Positions 25,933 through 36,173 of a stretch of 64,000 bases of DNA are shown here, piece by piece. Positions within the stretch are counted from its first letter, which is position 1. Each line of letters opens with the position of its first letter. Under the pieces are notes generated by a model that was not told where the DNA came from, made no database searches, and worked only from the letters and a program-made list of their open reading frames with translations. The DNA is taken from the NCBI RefSeq assembly GCF_050948215.1, contig NC_135164.1:4283116-4347115 (forward strand). The letters run 5' to 3'. This stretch comes from Halictus rubicundus. Lineage: Eukaryota > Arthropoda > Insecta > Hymenoptera > Halictidae. A program made the position numbers and the translations under genes.

Positions 25933-28900
25933 CATCTTTCTCATGGACAAGCACGCATACAAGGAAATTCTCGAGTCGGATTGGATTCGATTCAAACACG
26001 AGAAGGAAGCTCGCTTACGTGCCGGCCATTGGTCTCGATTCGAGGAAAACGGCACTCTAACCACTCGCGGCTCGTACAGAAATTGAATATCGGTGCGAGT
26101 CCGTCGGACGAACCGGAGGCTCCATGGAATTTCAAGTCCGCCATCGCCGCTCTCGTGAAAGCGGGTATAGGATGGGGTTGGACCCGGCCAGATTATGAAT
26201 ATCATGATTCCTCGTTGCGGCAAAAATTGGGGAAAAATAACGGTCCTAGAACGCCGGAACGTGTGCGCGGGCTCAAGTTGCTTCTGAAAGAAGCTCGCCT
26301 CGAGTAGAAACCGTGCAACGCTGCACGCTGCATTGTGGTAAATGTTTCCCAAAAAGACGAGAAAAAATACAACTATTGGGCGTAAACAACTATTTTTAAA
26401 AATAGGAAACGGGTCAAATTAAAAACTTATGCACGATTTGATATACAATATCCGACTTGTCCGAGATAATTATATTGAATTTTTCTACAAGAAAAAGTAA
26501 TCTTTAAGTGGCCAAAATGTATAAAATGTATAATTGCTCAAGATTATTGCAACTGGCTATGAGCGACTCTGTAAATATTTCCCCAATCGTTTGAGCGAAT
26601 TTTACAGAAGTTCCGTTTCGAAGTCGGCACGATTTATTCGACAGCCTCGGAAAAATCGTCTTACGCGCTGCGGCAACGTAACAGCAGCATCGATTTTCGT
26701 CTAATTTTCGAGGAGAATCATCGACCATTGTGCGACGACGTCGGGCGCCGCCGGTTGCTCGGCGAGAGAGCACCGGCGAATTTCTGGCCGCGTTTCTTAC
26801 TGTTTATCGTGGTTATGGCGAGTAAATTGTTGCGCCCGCGGAAATTGGAATTAGCGATGTCAGCGCAGACGAGAACAAGGAAACGAGGAAGGGAATGTTT
26901 ACCCAATTAGCCCGGGCGCAATGTGCGCGTGCCACGTACGAAACTAGTTTTCAACGGCTACGGAATTGAAAATAATTAGCGAGCCGGGCGGAAACACAAG
27001 CGGATCCCAGTCTCTATCACGCGGAAAAATTTAACCGTTCCCGTGAAAGCTCGTGGCTCGATGATAGTGGGAGTTAATTCGCCGAATACTGTTTCCGGTT
27101 TCCGGCGTTCCTGATCTCGCACGAGGGGGTCATGCGATCTAGAAAGATCGATCTTGAAAGGATTTGTTTGAATTCGAAGCTCGAAATTCCGCCATTTCGT
27201 TAAATAATAATTTATGTCTTTTGGTCATGCCATGACTTTTATTTGAGGCCAATAGTGTGCCTCTCTTCGAGGAATTTATAACTCCTACAATTTTTGAAGT
27301 ATTTTTGGAAAATAAATATGCAAAATTTTCAAATTTCGAAAGACAGTGTACAACATGACGCTTTAGAGAAGACACCCATGAGTCGAGGAGCATCGGTTCG
27401 ACCCGGCAAACAATGCTCGAGAAAGCATGATTAAGCGTTGTCTGCACGCATCACATGTACGCCGAGCGAAACGTTAGGTCGGTTATGCACCGACGTAATG
27501 TACCGTGCAATGTAATACGATTCGCAAGTTCCGACGCGGATGTGATTGATGACGTGGCGATTCACGGCGAATCGGTTTCCCCACAGCGAACACGAAAGCC
27601 TTTGTGTTTTTCTATAGTGTTCGCGTTACGTTCAAAAAACTTGTTTTGCAGTACGTGCTTGTACCAATTTGCGTACGGCTGTGTGCTCGATTGAACTCAG
27701 ATTTTACGTAAAGGCAGTATATGCTGTGTACAATGCGCTAGTTTTCAAAACGACGCTCGTTTCGGAATGGAAATAAAACTGGAGACAATAGAGAAATTTA
27801 TTCTGGGCAGATGAAATCAGCATGCATAATTATTTTGCTACGAGCTGTTTCGCGAGTTTTCGAAAAAGTGCTACCAAATTTCTAATAACAGTTCAGGAGT
27901 CGCAGTAATTTTCCTGCAAAACTTTCAAGAACCTGCAGCCCTATAATTACAACCCTTCCCCTGCGTTTTAATTAACGTTTCGAATTGCACAGCTGTGAAA
28001 ATGATGCGTAATTGACGTCGTTGTTGGTGTAAATTCAAAACTGCGTTGAAATCGACAGAGGTTGTGTTTTTTGTTTTTTGGTTTCTGTTTCAAAGAGCAA
28101 TTGTGTTGCGTTTTTCCAGTCTGGTGCTCTACACTCTACTTGTATTCTGTTATTCGCTATTATTTGTGCTTGCGCTTCTTCTTTTATAGTTCTCTTGCCG
28201 TGCAGTGTAACCGATATTTGCGAAGTCAAAAAAGAAAATGGTTATTAATATTACTATTTTTCACGCGACGCGAACACAGTTTTTATTTTCCGCGTGTACT
28301 AACCGTGACGTAGAGATTTCGTAGTCGACATGAAATTTATTTATCCTAGCGCTCGGTGGTAACGAAAAATAATACCTGTATATAAATAACCTTGTTTGGT
28401 GGATACGTTCGAAGATAAACACTTTTGGAAACTTTACCTAAAACATTTTTCTTTGTTATCTGAACATGTTGTCTACCAATTTTAGAGTTTCCGCGCAATT
28501 GCAGAAAGAATTACCCGGAACGTAGTAAACGAAAAATATTAATTTGCACCTGACCGTTACTGTAATAGCAGTTTTCAAAACTGCAATATTTTATTAATTG
28601 TAACATATTCATCTGTGACACGTTAACGTAATTTAGTTCTATTTTTGGAAAAAGAGGATTAACGTCGACATTTTTAAATTGCCAGTTTTCACAATTTTCA
28701 TAACAATGCTTGAGCGAATAAATTCATTTAATAATTTCTACCGGGCGCGTCTATGCGATATGAAAAACGTGAAACCGGTGGCACGGTTAGTGTTAATCGC
28801 GATACAAATGACTATGCCGACGGAACAGTCGTAAACACCATGCCGGGCGAGCACGCGTGACACGTGTACACACGATACTCGAATAATTCCCAGCACACCT

Positions 28901-30780
28901 CGCGGATCGTGGTTGTTAAAACGCAGAATTGTTGTAGAAATAGTGACGACCAGTATCGACTGGCGGAAAAACGCAAAGTCAACGTCACGCGCGGTATCCA
29001 TCCGCCTTTCGATCAACCTCGCCGGTTTTTTCAACAGTTCAGTATTTCGTTGTTCCCAAAAACAAGAATTTCCTTCTCTTCTTTTTCTTCAATTGTTGCA
29101 CGCGTTTCCAGAGCTTTTGGAAACTCGTAGAAATCCGTGCAACGAACAAGAAAAAAAAAAAACGATTCAAGAGCACTTCTGAATGGAAACGTTGATGAAC
29201 GCGAGATTTGATAGATTCGGCGCGAACAAACGCGAATTCGCGGCGGTGCTAATGCTCGCGACCGAATGCCATATAATATTGTCGGGTCAAGCATTAATAG
29301 CTACGTGGAAACGATTTCGAGATTCGCAATCACCGCAAACGTTGTTATTAATTTAAACTGATCCATCAACTCCGAAAGCCAACATTTCGCTCGATAACGG
29401 GAATCGCTACCGTCGCGGCGCGTTGTGTTTTAGGATAGTAAATTTTGCGCGTAGCGAAAATTACTATTTTACTATTTTTTTTTTTTTCGGTAAAATCCAG
29501 CTCTCTATACTCGCAGTTCGATACAATTTCGTCGCTGCTCGACGCTACTTCAAACTGGGAATTTAGCGAAACCGTCTATCGTGAAACGGTTTTTATATTT
29601 TGTTCGTCGATAACGATTCTACGATCAGCTTAAGTGTAAATGCACCGTTATTTTCGGCAGTATTGTACGTACGAAAAACATGTTAACACGAAAATCATAT
29701 GGTCCAAACGAGCGCGTATTTGAACCGGACAGAACATTTTTATAATATTATTAAAACGTTCGCACACGCGTGACAGCCACGATTTTGTATTTCGCATGAA
29801 GAAAATCCAATTGATTGTCCGCATATCGTTATTCGAAATTATATCGCGTAGCACGATATCGGGGGAATTTATTATTTCTCTGTGACGATATTATTGTTCG
29901 TATTTCAGAAGAGGATACGTTGCGTTTCCAACAAACGCGTTGCGTTGCGCACAAACGAGCCCCGGTAACGAACGCGTTGTCATTTACTATAATATTATTA
30001 ACTCGCGTCGCATCTAATCACGAGACGATCATAAATTGATTTTTAATCGAATTCTGGACAGGAAAATCTAACCTCGAAGTGGAACAATAATTGAATTGGT
30101 ATAAAATGAATATGAAATTATGTAAGGGACAGTGCAAAGGTCAGCAAATTTCCTAATACAGAAAAATGGAATCCACTAACCTAGAATTATAAACGCTCAT
30201 ACTAAATTCTAACCATTTAGCAACCCAGTTTCGAATGTTCTGCAAATTAGTATGATTCTAACATTGGCTTGTTTTGGCTAGGATATGTATCGAATTACGG
30301 TATGCGTGTTCTGTATCTGTATCAGTATCCGTCAGTCAGTTTTTCATTAATATTTACCATATTTACCATCGTTCTTTTTCTACTTCCAAAGCGTCCGTCG
30401 TACAAGGGTTAATTGCGGAGATTTAAATTTCACAGATAAATAAATAGAACGTAACAAGGAACCTGCAGTACGATGCGAGTATCTTCTTGTGCTAGTCGCT
30501 AAGAACCGTTGACGGGATTTTGAACTGGCAATAGGAGAGCCAAGAAACGTCCGTTTTATTGTAGTTTTCTCTTAGATGAAACGCCGCACTTCGCTGTTAC
30601 ACGATTCGAAAGCTCACCTTGTTACAGATAACGATTGGTTGGCGGGCAGCCGCGCGGCTCCCTTATCCCAGCATTTTCGACTGTCTCGGGGCCGACACGA
30701 CGTGAAAACTGGAAAAATAGAGCGCGCGCGAGATCGGATTTCGGAAGAATCTTCTAGAACCACGGGGACGCCGGCGGAAA

Positions 30781-30799
30781 CCGAATCCGAATCCGAATC
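30781..30799 (+). repeat. CCGAAT hexanucleotide repeat, about 3 copies
   Basis: CCGAATCCGAATCCGAAT with a preceding partial copy. A small tandem repeat. Confidence 0.75.
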
Positions 30800-31027
30800 G
30801 ATTGCGAAGCTCTCACGGCGAAGCTTCGCGTTCGGTGGCCCTGCCACGGACTGATTTAAATTTAGCACCGGCCAGCCTAAATACGAATCGTCCGAGGTTG
30901 TCCTCCTCGAAGAAGCGCCGTTCGGACTGGGCCGAAACGATCACCTCGATCCGTCCAACCTTCCCCCGTTTCATAAACAAAAATATTGAGCACAACCGGA
31001 AAGATTAGTAGAAAGCTTTTTCACGTA

Positions 31028-32059
31028 GGGGGAGTTCCCCTAGTACCGGACACTTAAGGTTTTTCTTAAATAAATAAAAGAATAAAATATTTCATGTCTT
31101 CTATACCATTTTATTTATAACTTAACAGCATTATCAATCAGTAGAAACCAAGAAAAGAAATAATTTTGTTCTAACAATTAATTAAAACTTTGATCGAAGT
31201 TTGGTATCGAATTTGCACAGTTCGTAAAGTGTCCCCTAGTAACGGACATTACATGCATTGAGAATGTAGCTTAAAAATAGTTTCAAAGTAATGTACAGCG
31301 ATCACAAACATAGTTATCTGCAGATTCCGGGATATCGGTACAAGCTTCATGTGCCCATTTTTTGCAGCTAAAACACTGAATCCAGTCTTCTTCATTGTTT
31401 TCTAAACAAACCACGCAACTGGTTTTCAAGTTTGACTCTCGTAGTTTTAATGTTCTGGTTGTCTTACGCTTATTTCCCGAATTTTTTATTTGTTCTGTCA
31501 TCCTCTTTTTGTTTTCTTTCTCCTCGGTCATTTATTTATTTATTTTTTTAATTATTTTAAAAATTTTTTTAAAAGTGATTCTTAACCACTGAAAACAAAA
31601 TAATAATAATTACTTCTCGAATAATTATTATTAATACGTATATGAATAAGTAAAATTCAGATTTGTATTGTCCGGTGATAGGGGACAATGATCTGTCCGG
31701 AACCAGGGGACACCGAAGCCATAAAAAAAAATTATTTTTTGTATCAACCAGTGCACTGTATATACAAAATACAGAGGTAATTAAAAAGACTACTTTCCAA
31801 AAGACATAATAATGCCACTCATAAGTTTTTCTACTAACCAAAATTGATAGATGTAACACTTTATAATTTGTATGATACACTAGCTTGTACTTAAACGCAA
31901 CAATGGACTGATATTCCCAGCTATGCACATGCGACTGGAATGTGTCGAAACCTGATTGTGCTTGGATCTATCCCCACTACTGCTCACGTGAAATGACGAT
32001 CGCATTGCATTTCAAATCTTAAAGATATCGCTACTGTCCGGTTTTAGGGGAACTCCCCC
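31028..32059 (-). mobile_element. Pogo/Tigger-type deletion derivative (1032 bp)
   Basis: The ends are inverted copies: GGGGGAGTTCCCCTAGTACC at the left, and the right end read in reverse gives GGGGGAGTTCCCCTAAAACC. TA duplications lie at 31026-31027 and 32060-32061. The terminal motif (CCCCTAGTA-CGGACA) recurs inside at 31233-31248, 31669-31687 and about 31694-31713, in both orientations, as expected for multiple transposase-binding sites. The only coding remnant is the zinc-finger segment on the minus strand. Assignment to pogo/Tigger rests on TA duplication and that zinc finger, which in insects is often found at the C-terminus of pogo-like transposases. No DDE core is left. Confidence 0.75.
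31283..31531 (-). pseudogene. PHD-like zinc-finger remnant of a pogo-type transposase
   Basis: An 82-codon minus-strand frame. The N-terminal 30 residues are charged (MTEEKENKKRMTEQIKNSGN) and the C-terminal part is a C4HC3 zinc finger: CVVC, then WIQCFSCKKWAHEAC, then YVCDRC, ending two residues before the stop. A PHD-like finger with the WIQC..C..W.H..C pattern at the extreme C-terminus is known in insect pogo/Tigger-like transposases, where it probably aids chromatin or protein contact. The catalytic DDE domain is absent, so this is the 3' piece of a deleted gene. It lies between inverted ends of the same element. A domesticated short zinc-finger protein is possible but less likely. Confidence 0.65.
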
Positions 32060-32061
32060 TA

Positions 32062-33490
32062 CTAACAGACAAATTCGGTTTCACTCCGGGATCGTAAAAT
32101 TTGCGGAGAAAAACATAGATTTGCATAGACTCCGAATCCGCCGACAATATTATTAACGAGATGCCGCTTTACGAGGTAAGGGATTACCAATGAATGGCGG
32201 CTCCGACTGCTCGGTACTTCCGGTTTGTGAAAACAACAGCCGTTTGTCTCTTTGCCTATCGAACGACCCTCGTATCATAAAGCCGCCTTTATTTACCAAT
32301 TGCATTCGACGAGGACGATTCAGTTGGACTTGACGGGCGGTCATGATCGGCGCAAAAAAAAAAGAGAGAGAATAGAGTGCCGTCGAAATCCATCCGGCGA
32401 AGTGGGATACAGCTTTTTATCCCGCTCGATGCGGAGCCACTAAACGCGAAACAGTTAATTGGCAATCGGATTAACGCGGCGTGGAATTCAATATTCGCAC
32501 GGCAGCGCGAGCTCCTGTTCGTTTTTCGGCGACGGTTATTAACCAATTAGTTCTTTCCGCGACTTTCGTCGTATTTAATTGTTTCCCACCCCGGCTGTTC
32601 ACGCGTGCGTTTAACGCTCTCTCTCTCTCTCTCTCTTTGCTTTCCCCGTTTCTCCCCCTGGACACCCCCTATTTCTTTCGCCACGGCAATGTCCGCAGGG
32701 CGTAGGGAATTATGCGACATCGCGGTGGCGAACTTCTCGCGGCTTTACGCAATCTTCCGTGAAACGCGGCGCAAACTTTCGGCCAAGAATTCCGAGTTGC
32801 CGCGGTGATATAATGCAACCGGGCTGTAATTTTCGCCGGGCACACACCGTTCAAAATTTCTATCCAAGTTTTACAATTCAACGGTCCTCCGTCGGGCCGA
32901 CGACCGATGTGAATCACGGTGAAACAATCGGAAAGTTAGCGCCGGTTACCGGTCCCGACCGGGGAGAATTGCGCGCCAGGGAAAACTTGGAGCTTTGCGC
33001 GAGCACCGCCGGAGAAAAAAAAAAAAAGAAAAACCGAAGAGAAACGGTAAACCGTGGCGCAGACTGTCGTGTCGCCGATTGCGCAGGACAGAGGTCAGTT
33101 TTGTTTTCTTCGTTGGACACGTTGCGCGAACTTCGCCAAGATTTTGCAACACTTTGTTGCACGCTGGCGGCAGACGTGTCGGTATGGCACGAAATTCCGC
33201 GCGCGCGGACACTTCCAACTGGACCGCCGATCTTACGCGTAAAAACATTTAAACAATTTGAAAGTACCGTCGTATTGTTCTCAACTCGATAACAGTATCG
33301 AAAAAGGAAACAAATATTTATACAGCTCCCGTCTCTTGTAAGTAACACAATTTTTATTCTGCTTATTATTATTGCTATGACCAGACTGAGGATCTCTGCG
33401 CAAATTCTAACTTTAAATTTTATAAAAATCAGGACGGGCGACAAGTTCAGGTTATCAAGCAGAAATTGTTTTATGGAAAGCATAAGTGTG
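32062..33490. other. Noncoding block between the pogo derivative and the satellite element
   Basis: Contains a CT repeat (32617-32637). Open frames on both strands at 32759-33483 are GC-driven and overlap each other, with no domain recognised. No gene is called. Confidence 0.5.
32617..32637 (+). repeat. (CT)10 microsatellite
   Basis: Uninterrupted CT run. Confidence 0.9.
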
Positions 33491-33494
33491 TTAA

Positions 33495-36169
33495 CACGTT
33501 AACTGCCACGTCAATCACATATGACTGACAGTGATTTTTGACTGGGTTTAGAAATTCATTTTTATTACAAGATATCCAGATAAATCGAATTTTATTGGAG
33601 TCTTTCGAATTCAAAAGGCTTAACACAGCATCCCCTATAATACATTTTAAATTTCTAGTTTTGGTTTCGTTAACACTGGAACTACCGAGCCCTAAACGTG
33701 ACTTAGACTTATCGCTTTATAATAACAGCAAGATTGAAGTTGCTCAGGTTTCACACGATTTTTATGGTAACATGTACTCGAAAGAAGAGATGTATTAAAA
33801 AATGTTTATTATAAGATATCCAGATAAACCGAATTTTATTGGAGTCTTTCGAATTCAAAAGGGTTAACACAGCACCCCCTATAATACATTTTAAATTTCT
33901 AGTTTTGGTTTCGTTAACACTGGAACTACCGAGCCCTAAACGTGACTTAGACTTATCGCTTTATAATAACAGCAAGATTGAAGTTGCTCAGGTTTCACAC
34001 GATTTTTATGGTAACATGTACTCGAAAGAAGAGATGTATTAAAAAATGTTTATTACAAGATATCCAGATAAACCGAATTTTATTGGAGTCTTTCGAATTC
34101 AAAAGGGTTAACACAGCATCCCCTATAATACATTTTAAATTTCTAGTTTTGGTTTCGTTAACACTGGAACTACCGAGCCCTAAACGTGACTTAGACTTAT
34201 CGCTTTATAATAACAGCAAGATTGAAGTTGCTCAGGTTTCACGCGATTTTTATGGTAACATGTACTCGAAAGAAGAGATGTATTAAAAAATGTTTATTAT
34301 AAGATATCCAGATAAACCGAATTTTATTGGAGTCTTTCGAATTCAAAAGGGTTAACACAGCATCCCCTATAATACATTTTAAATTTCTAGTTTTGGTTTC
34401 GTTAACACTGGAACTACCGAGCCCTAAACGTGACTTAGACTTATCGCTTTATAATAACAGCAAGATTGAAGTTGGTCAGGTTTCACACGATTTTTATGGT
34501 AACATGTACTCGAAAGAAGAGATGTATTAAAAAATGTTTATTATAAGATATCCAGATAAACCGAATTTTATTGGAGTCTTTCGAATTCAAAAGGGTTAAC
34601 ACAGCATCCCCTATAATACATTTTAAATTTCTAGTTTTGGTTTCGTTAACACTGGAACTACCGAGCCCTAAACGTGACTTAGACTTATCGCTTTATAATA
34701 ACAGCAAGATTGAAGTTGCTCAGGTTTCACACGATTTTTATGGTAACATGTACTCGAAAGAAGAGATGTATTAAAAAATGTTTATTATAAGATATCCAGA
34801 TAAACCGAATTTTATTGGAGTCTTTCGAATTCAAAAGGGTTAACACAGCACCCCCTATAATACATTTTAAATTTCTAGTTTTGGTTTCGTTAACACTGGA
34901 ACTACCGAGCCCTAAACGTGACTTAGACTTATCGCTTTATAATAACAGCAAGATTGAAGTTGCTCAGGTTTCACACGATTTTTATGGTAACATGTACTCG
35001 AAAGAAGAGATGTATTAAAAAATGTTTATTACAAGATATCCAGATAAACCGAATTTTATTGGAGTCTTTCGAATTCAAAAGGGTTAACACAGCATCCCCT
35101 ATAATACATTTTAAATTTCTAGTTTTGGTTTCGTTAACACTGGAACTACCGAGCCCTAAACGTGACTTAGACTTATCGCTTTATAATAACAGCAAGATTG
35201 AAGTTGCTCAGGCTTCATACGATTTTTATGGTAACATGTACTCGAAAGAAGAGATGTATTAAAAAATGTTTATTATAAGATATCCAGATAAACCGAATTT
35301 TATTGGAGTCTTTCGAATTCAAAAGGGTCAACACAGCATCCCCTATAATACATTTTAAATTTCTAGTTTTGGTTTCGTTAACACTGGAACTACCGAGCCC
35401 TAAACGTGACTTAGACTTATCGCTTTATAATAACAGCAAGATTGAAGTTGGTCAGGTTTCACACGATTTTTATGGTAACATGTACTCGAAAGAAGAGATG
35501 TATTAAAAAATGTTTATTATAAGATATCCAGATAAACCGAATTTTATTGGAGTCTTTCGAATTCAAAAGGGTCAACACAGCATCCCCTATAATACATTTT
35601 AAATTTCTAGTTTTGGTTTCGTTAACACTGGAACTACCGAGCCCTAAACGTGACTTAGACTTATCGCTTTATAATAACAGCAAGATTGAAGTTGGTCAGG
35701 TTTCACACGATTTTTATGGTAACATGTACTCGAAAGAAGAGATGTATTAAAAAATGTTTATTATAAGATATCCAGATAAACCGAATTTTATTGGAGTCTT
35801 TCGAATTCAAAAGGGTTAACACAGCATCCCCTATAATACATTTTAAATTTCTAGTTTTGGTTTCGTTAACACTGGAACTACCGAGCCCTAAACGTGACTT
35901 AGACTTATCGCTTTATAATAACAGCAAGATTGAAGTTGCTCAGGTTTCACGCGATTTTTATGGTAACATGTACTCGAAAGAAGAGATGTATTAAAAAATG
36001 TTTATTATAAGATATCCAGATAAACCGAATTTTATTGGAGTCTTTCGAATTCAAAAGGGTCAACACAGCATCCCCTATAATATATTTTAAGTTTCTAGTT
36101 TTGGTTTCGTTAATTAAATTACTCTGATTTTGTAAGAATCTCTGGGGTTGATATTTGGCACTGAACGTG
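33495..36169. mobile_element. TTAA-flanked piggyBac-type non-autonomous element filled by satellite
   Basis: The left end (33495) reads CACGTTAACTGCCACGTCAA. The right end, read in reverse from 36169, gives CACGTTCAGTGCCAAATATC. Twelve of the first 14 positions match. TTAA is present on both sides (33491-33494 and 36170-36173), the target duplication of piggyBac-superfamily elements. Between the ends there are only about 65 bp of unique left sequence, the 244-bp tandem array, and about 55 bp of unique right sequence. No transposase is present, so any movement would need an enzyme supplied elsewhere. The ITR match is imperfect, and the assignment depends on it together with TTAA. Confidence 0.65.
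33559..36113 (+). repeat. 244-bp satellite array, about 10.5 copies
   Basis: The anchor GGAGTCTTTCGAATTC recurs at 33597, 33841, 34085 and so on every 244 bp to 36037, eleven times. Copies differ at only a few positions (for example GCTCAGG versus GGTCAGG, GGGTTAAC versus GGGTCAAC, TTATTACAAG versus TTATTATAAG), and some variants recur in several copies, which suggests multi-unit duplication. Every monomer contains an identical 67-codon frame, but 244 is not a multiple of 3, the frame stops once per unit, and no family is recognised. The frames are treated as a by-product of near-identity. Each unit also carries TTAACACTGGAACTACCGAG, resembling the terminus of other TTAA elements in this window. 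Confidence 0.97.
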
Positions 36170-36173
36170 TTAA

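Larger units (their letters stand above)
15948..31025. other. Long noncoding block
   Basis: About 15 kb without a supportable gene. A 77-codon hydrophobic frame (18014-18247, minus) reflects AT-rich composition. The overlapping frames at 25774-26352 cross a CT repeat. Simple repeats lie at 22226-22242, 25892-25932 and 30781-30799. GC-rich inverted repeats (for example 23242-23272) and a 17-nt perfect palindrome (28568-28584) are present but have no clear role. This could be a large intron or intergenic DNA. Confidence 0.5.
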
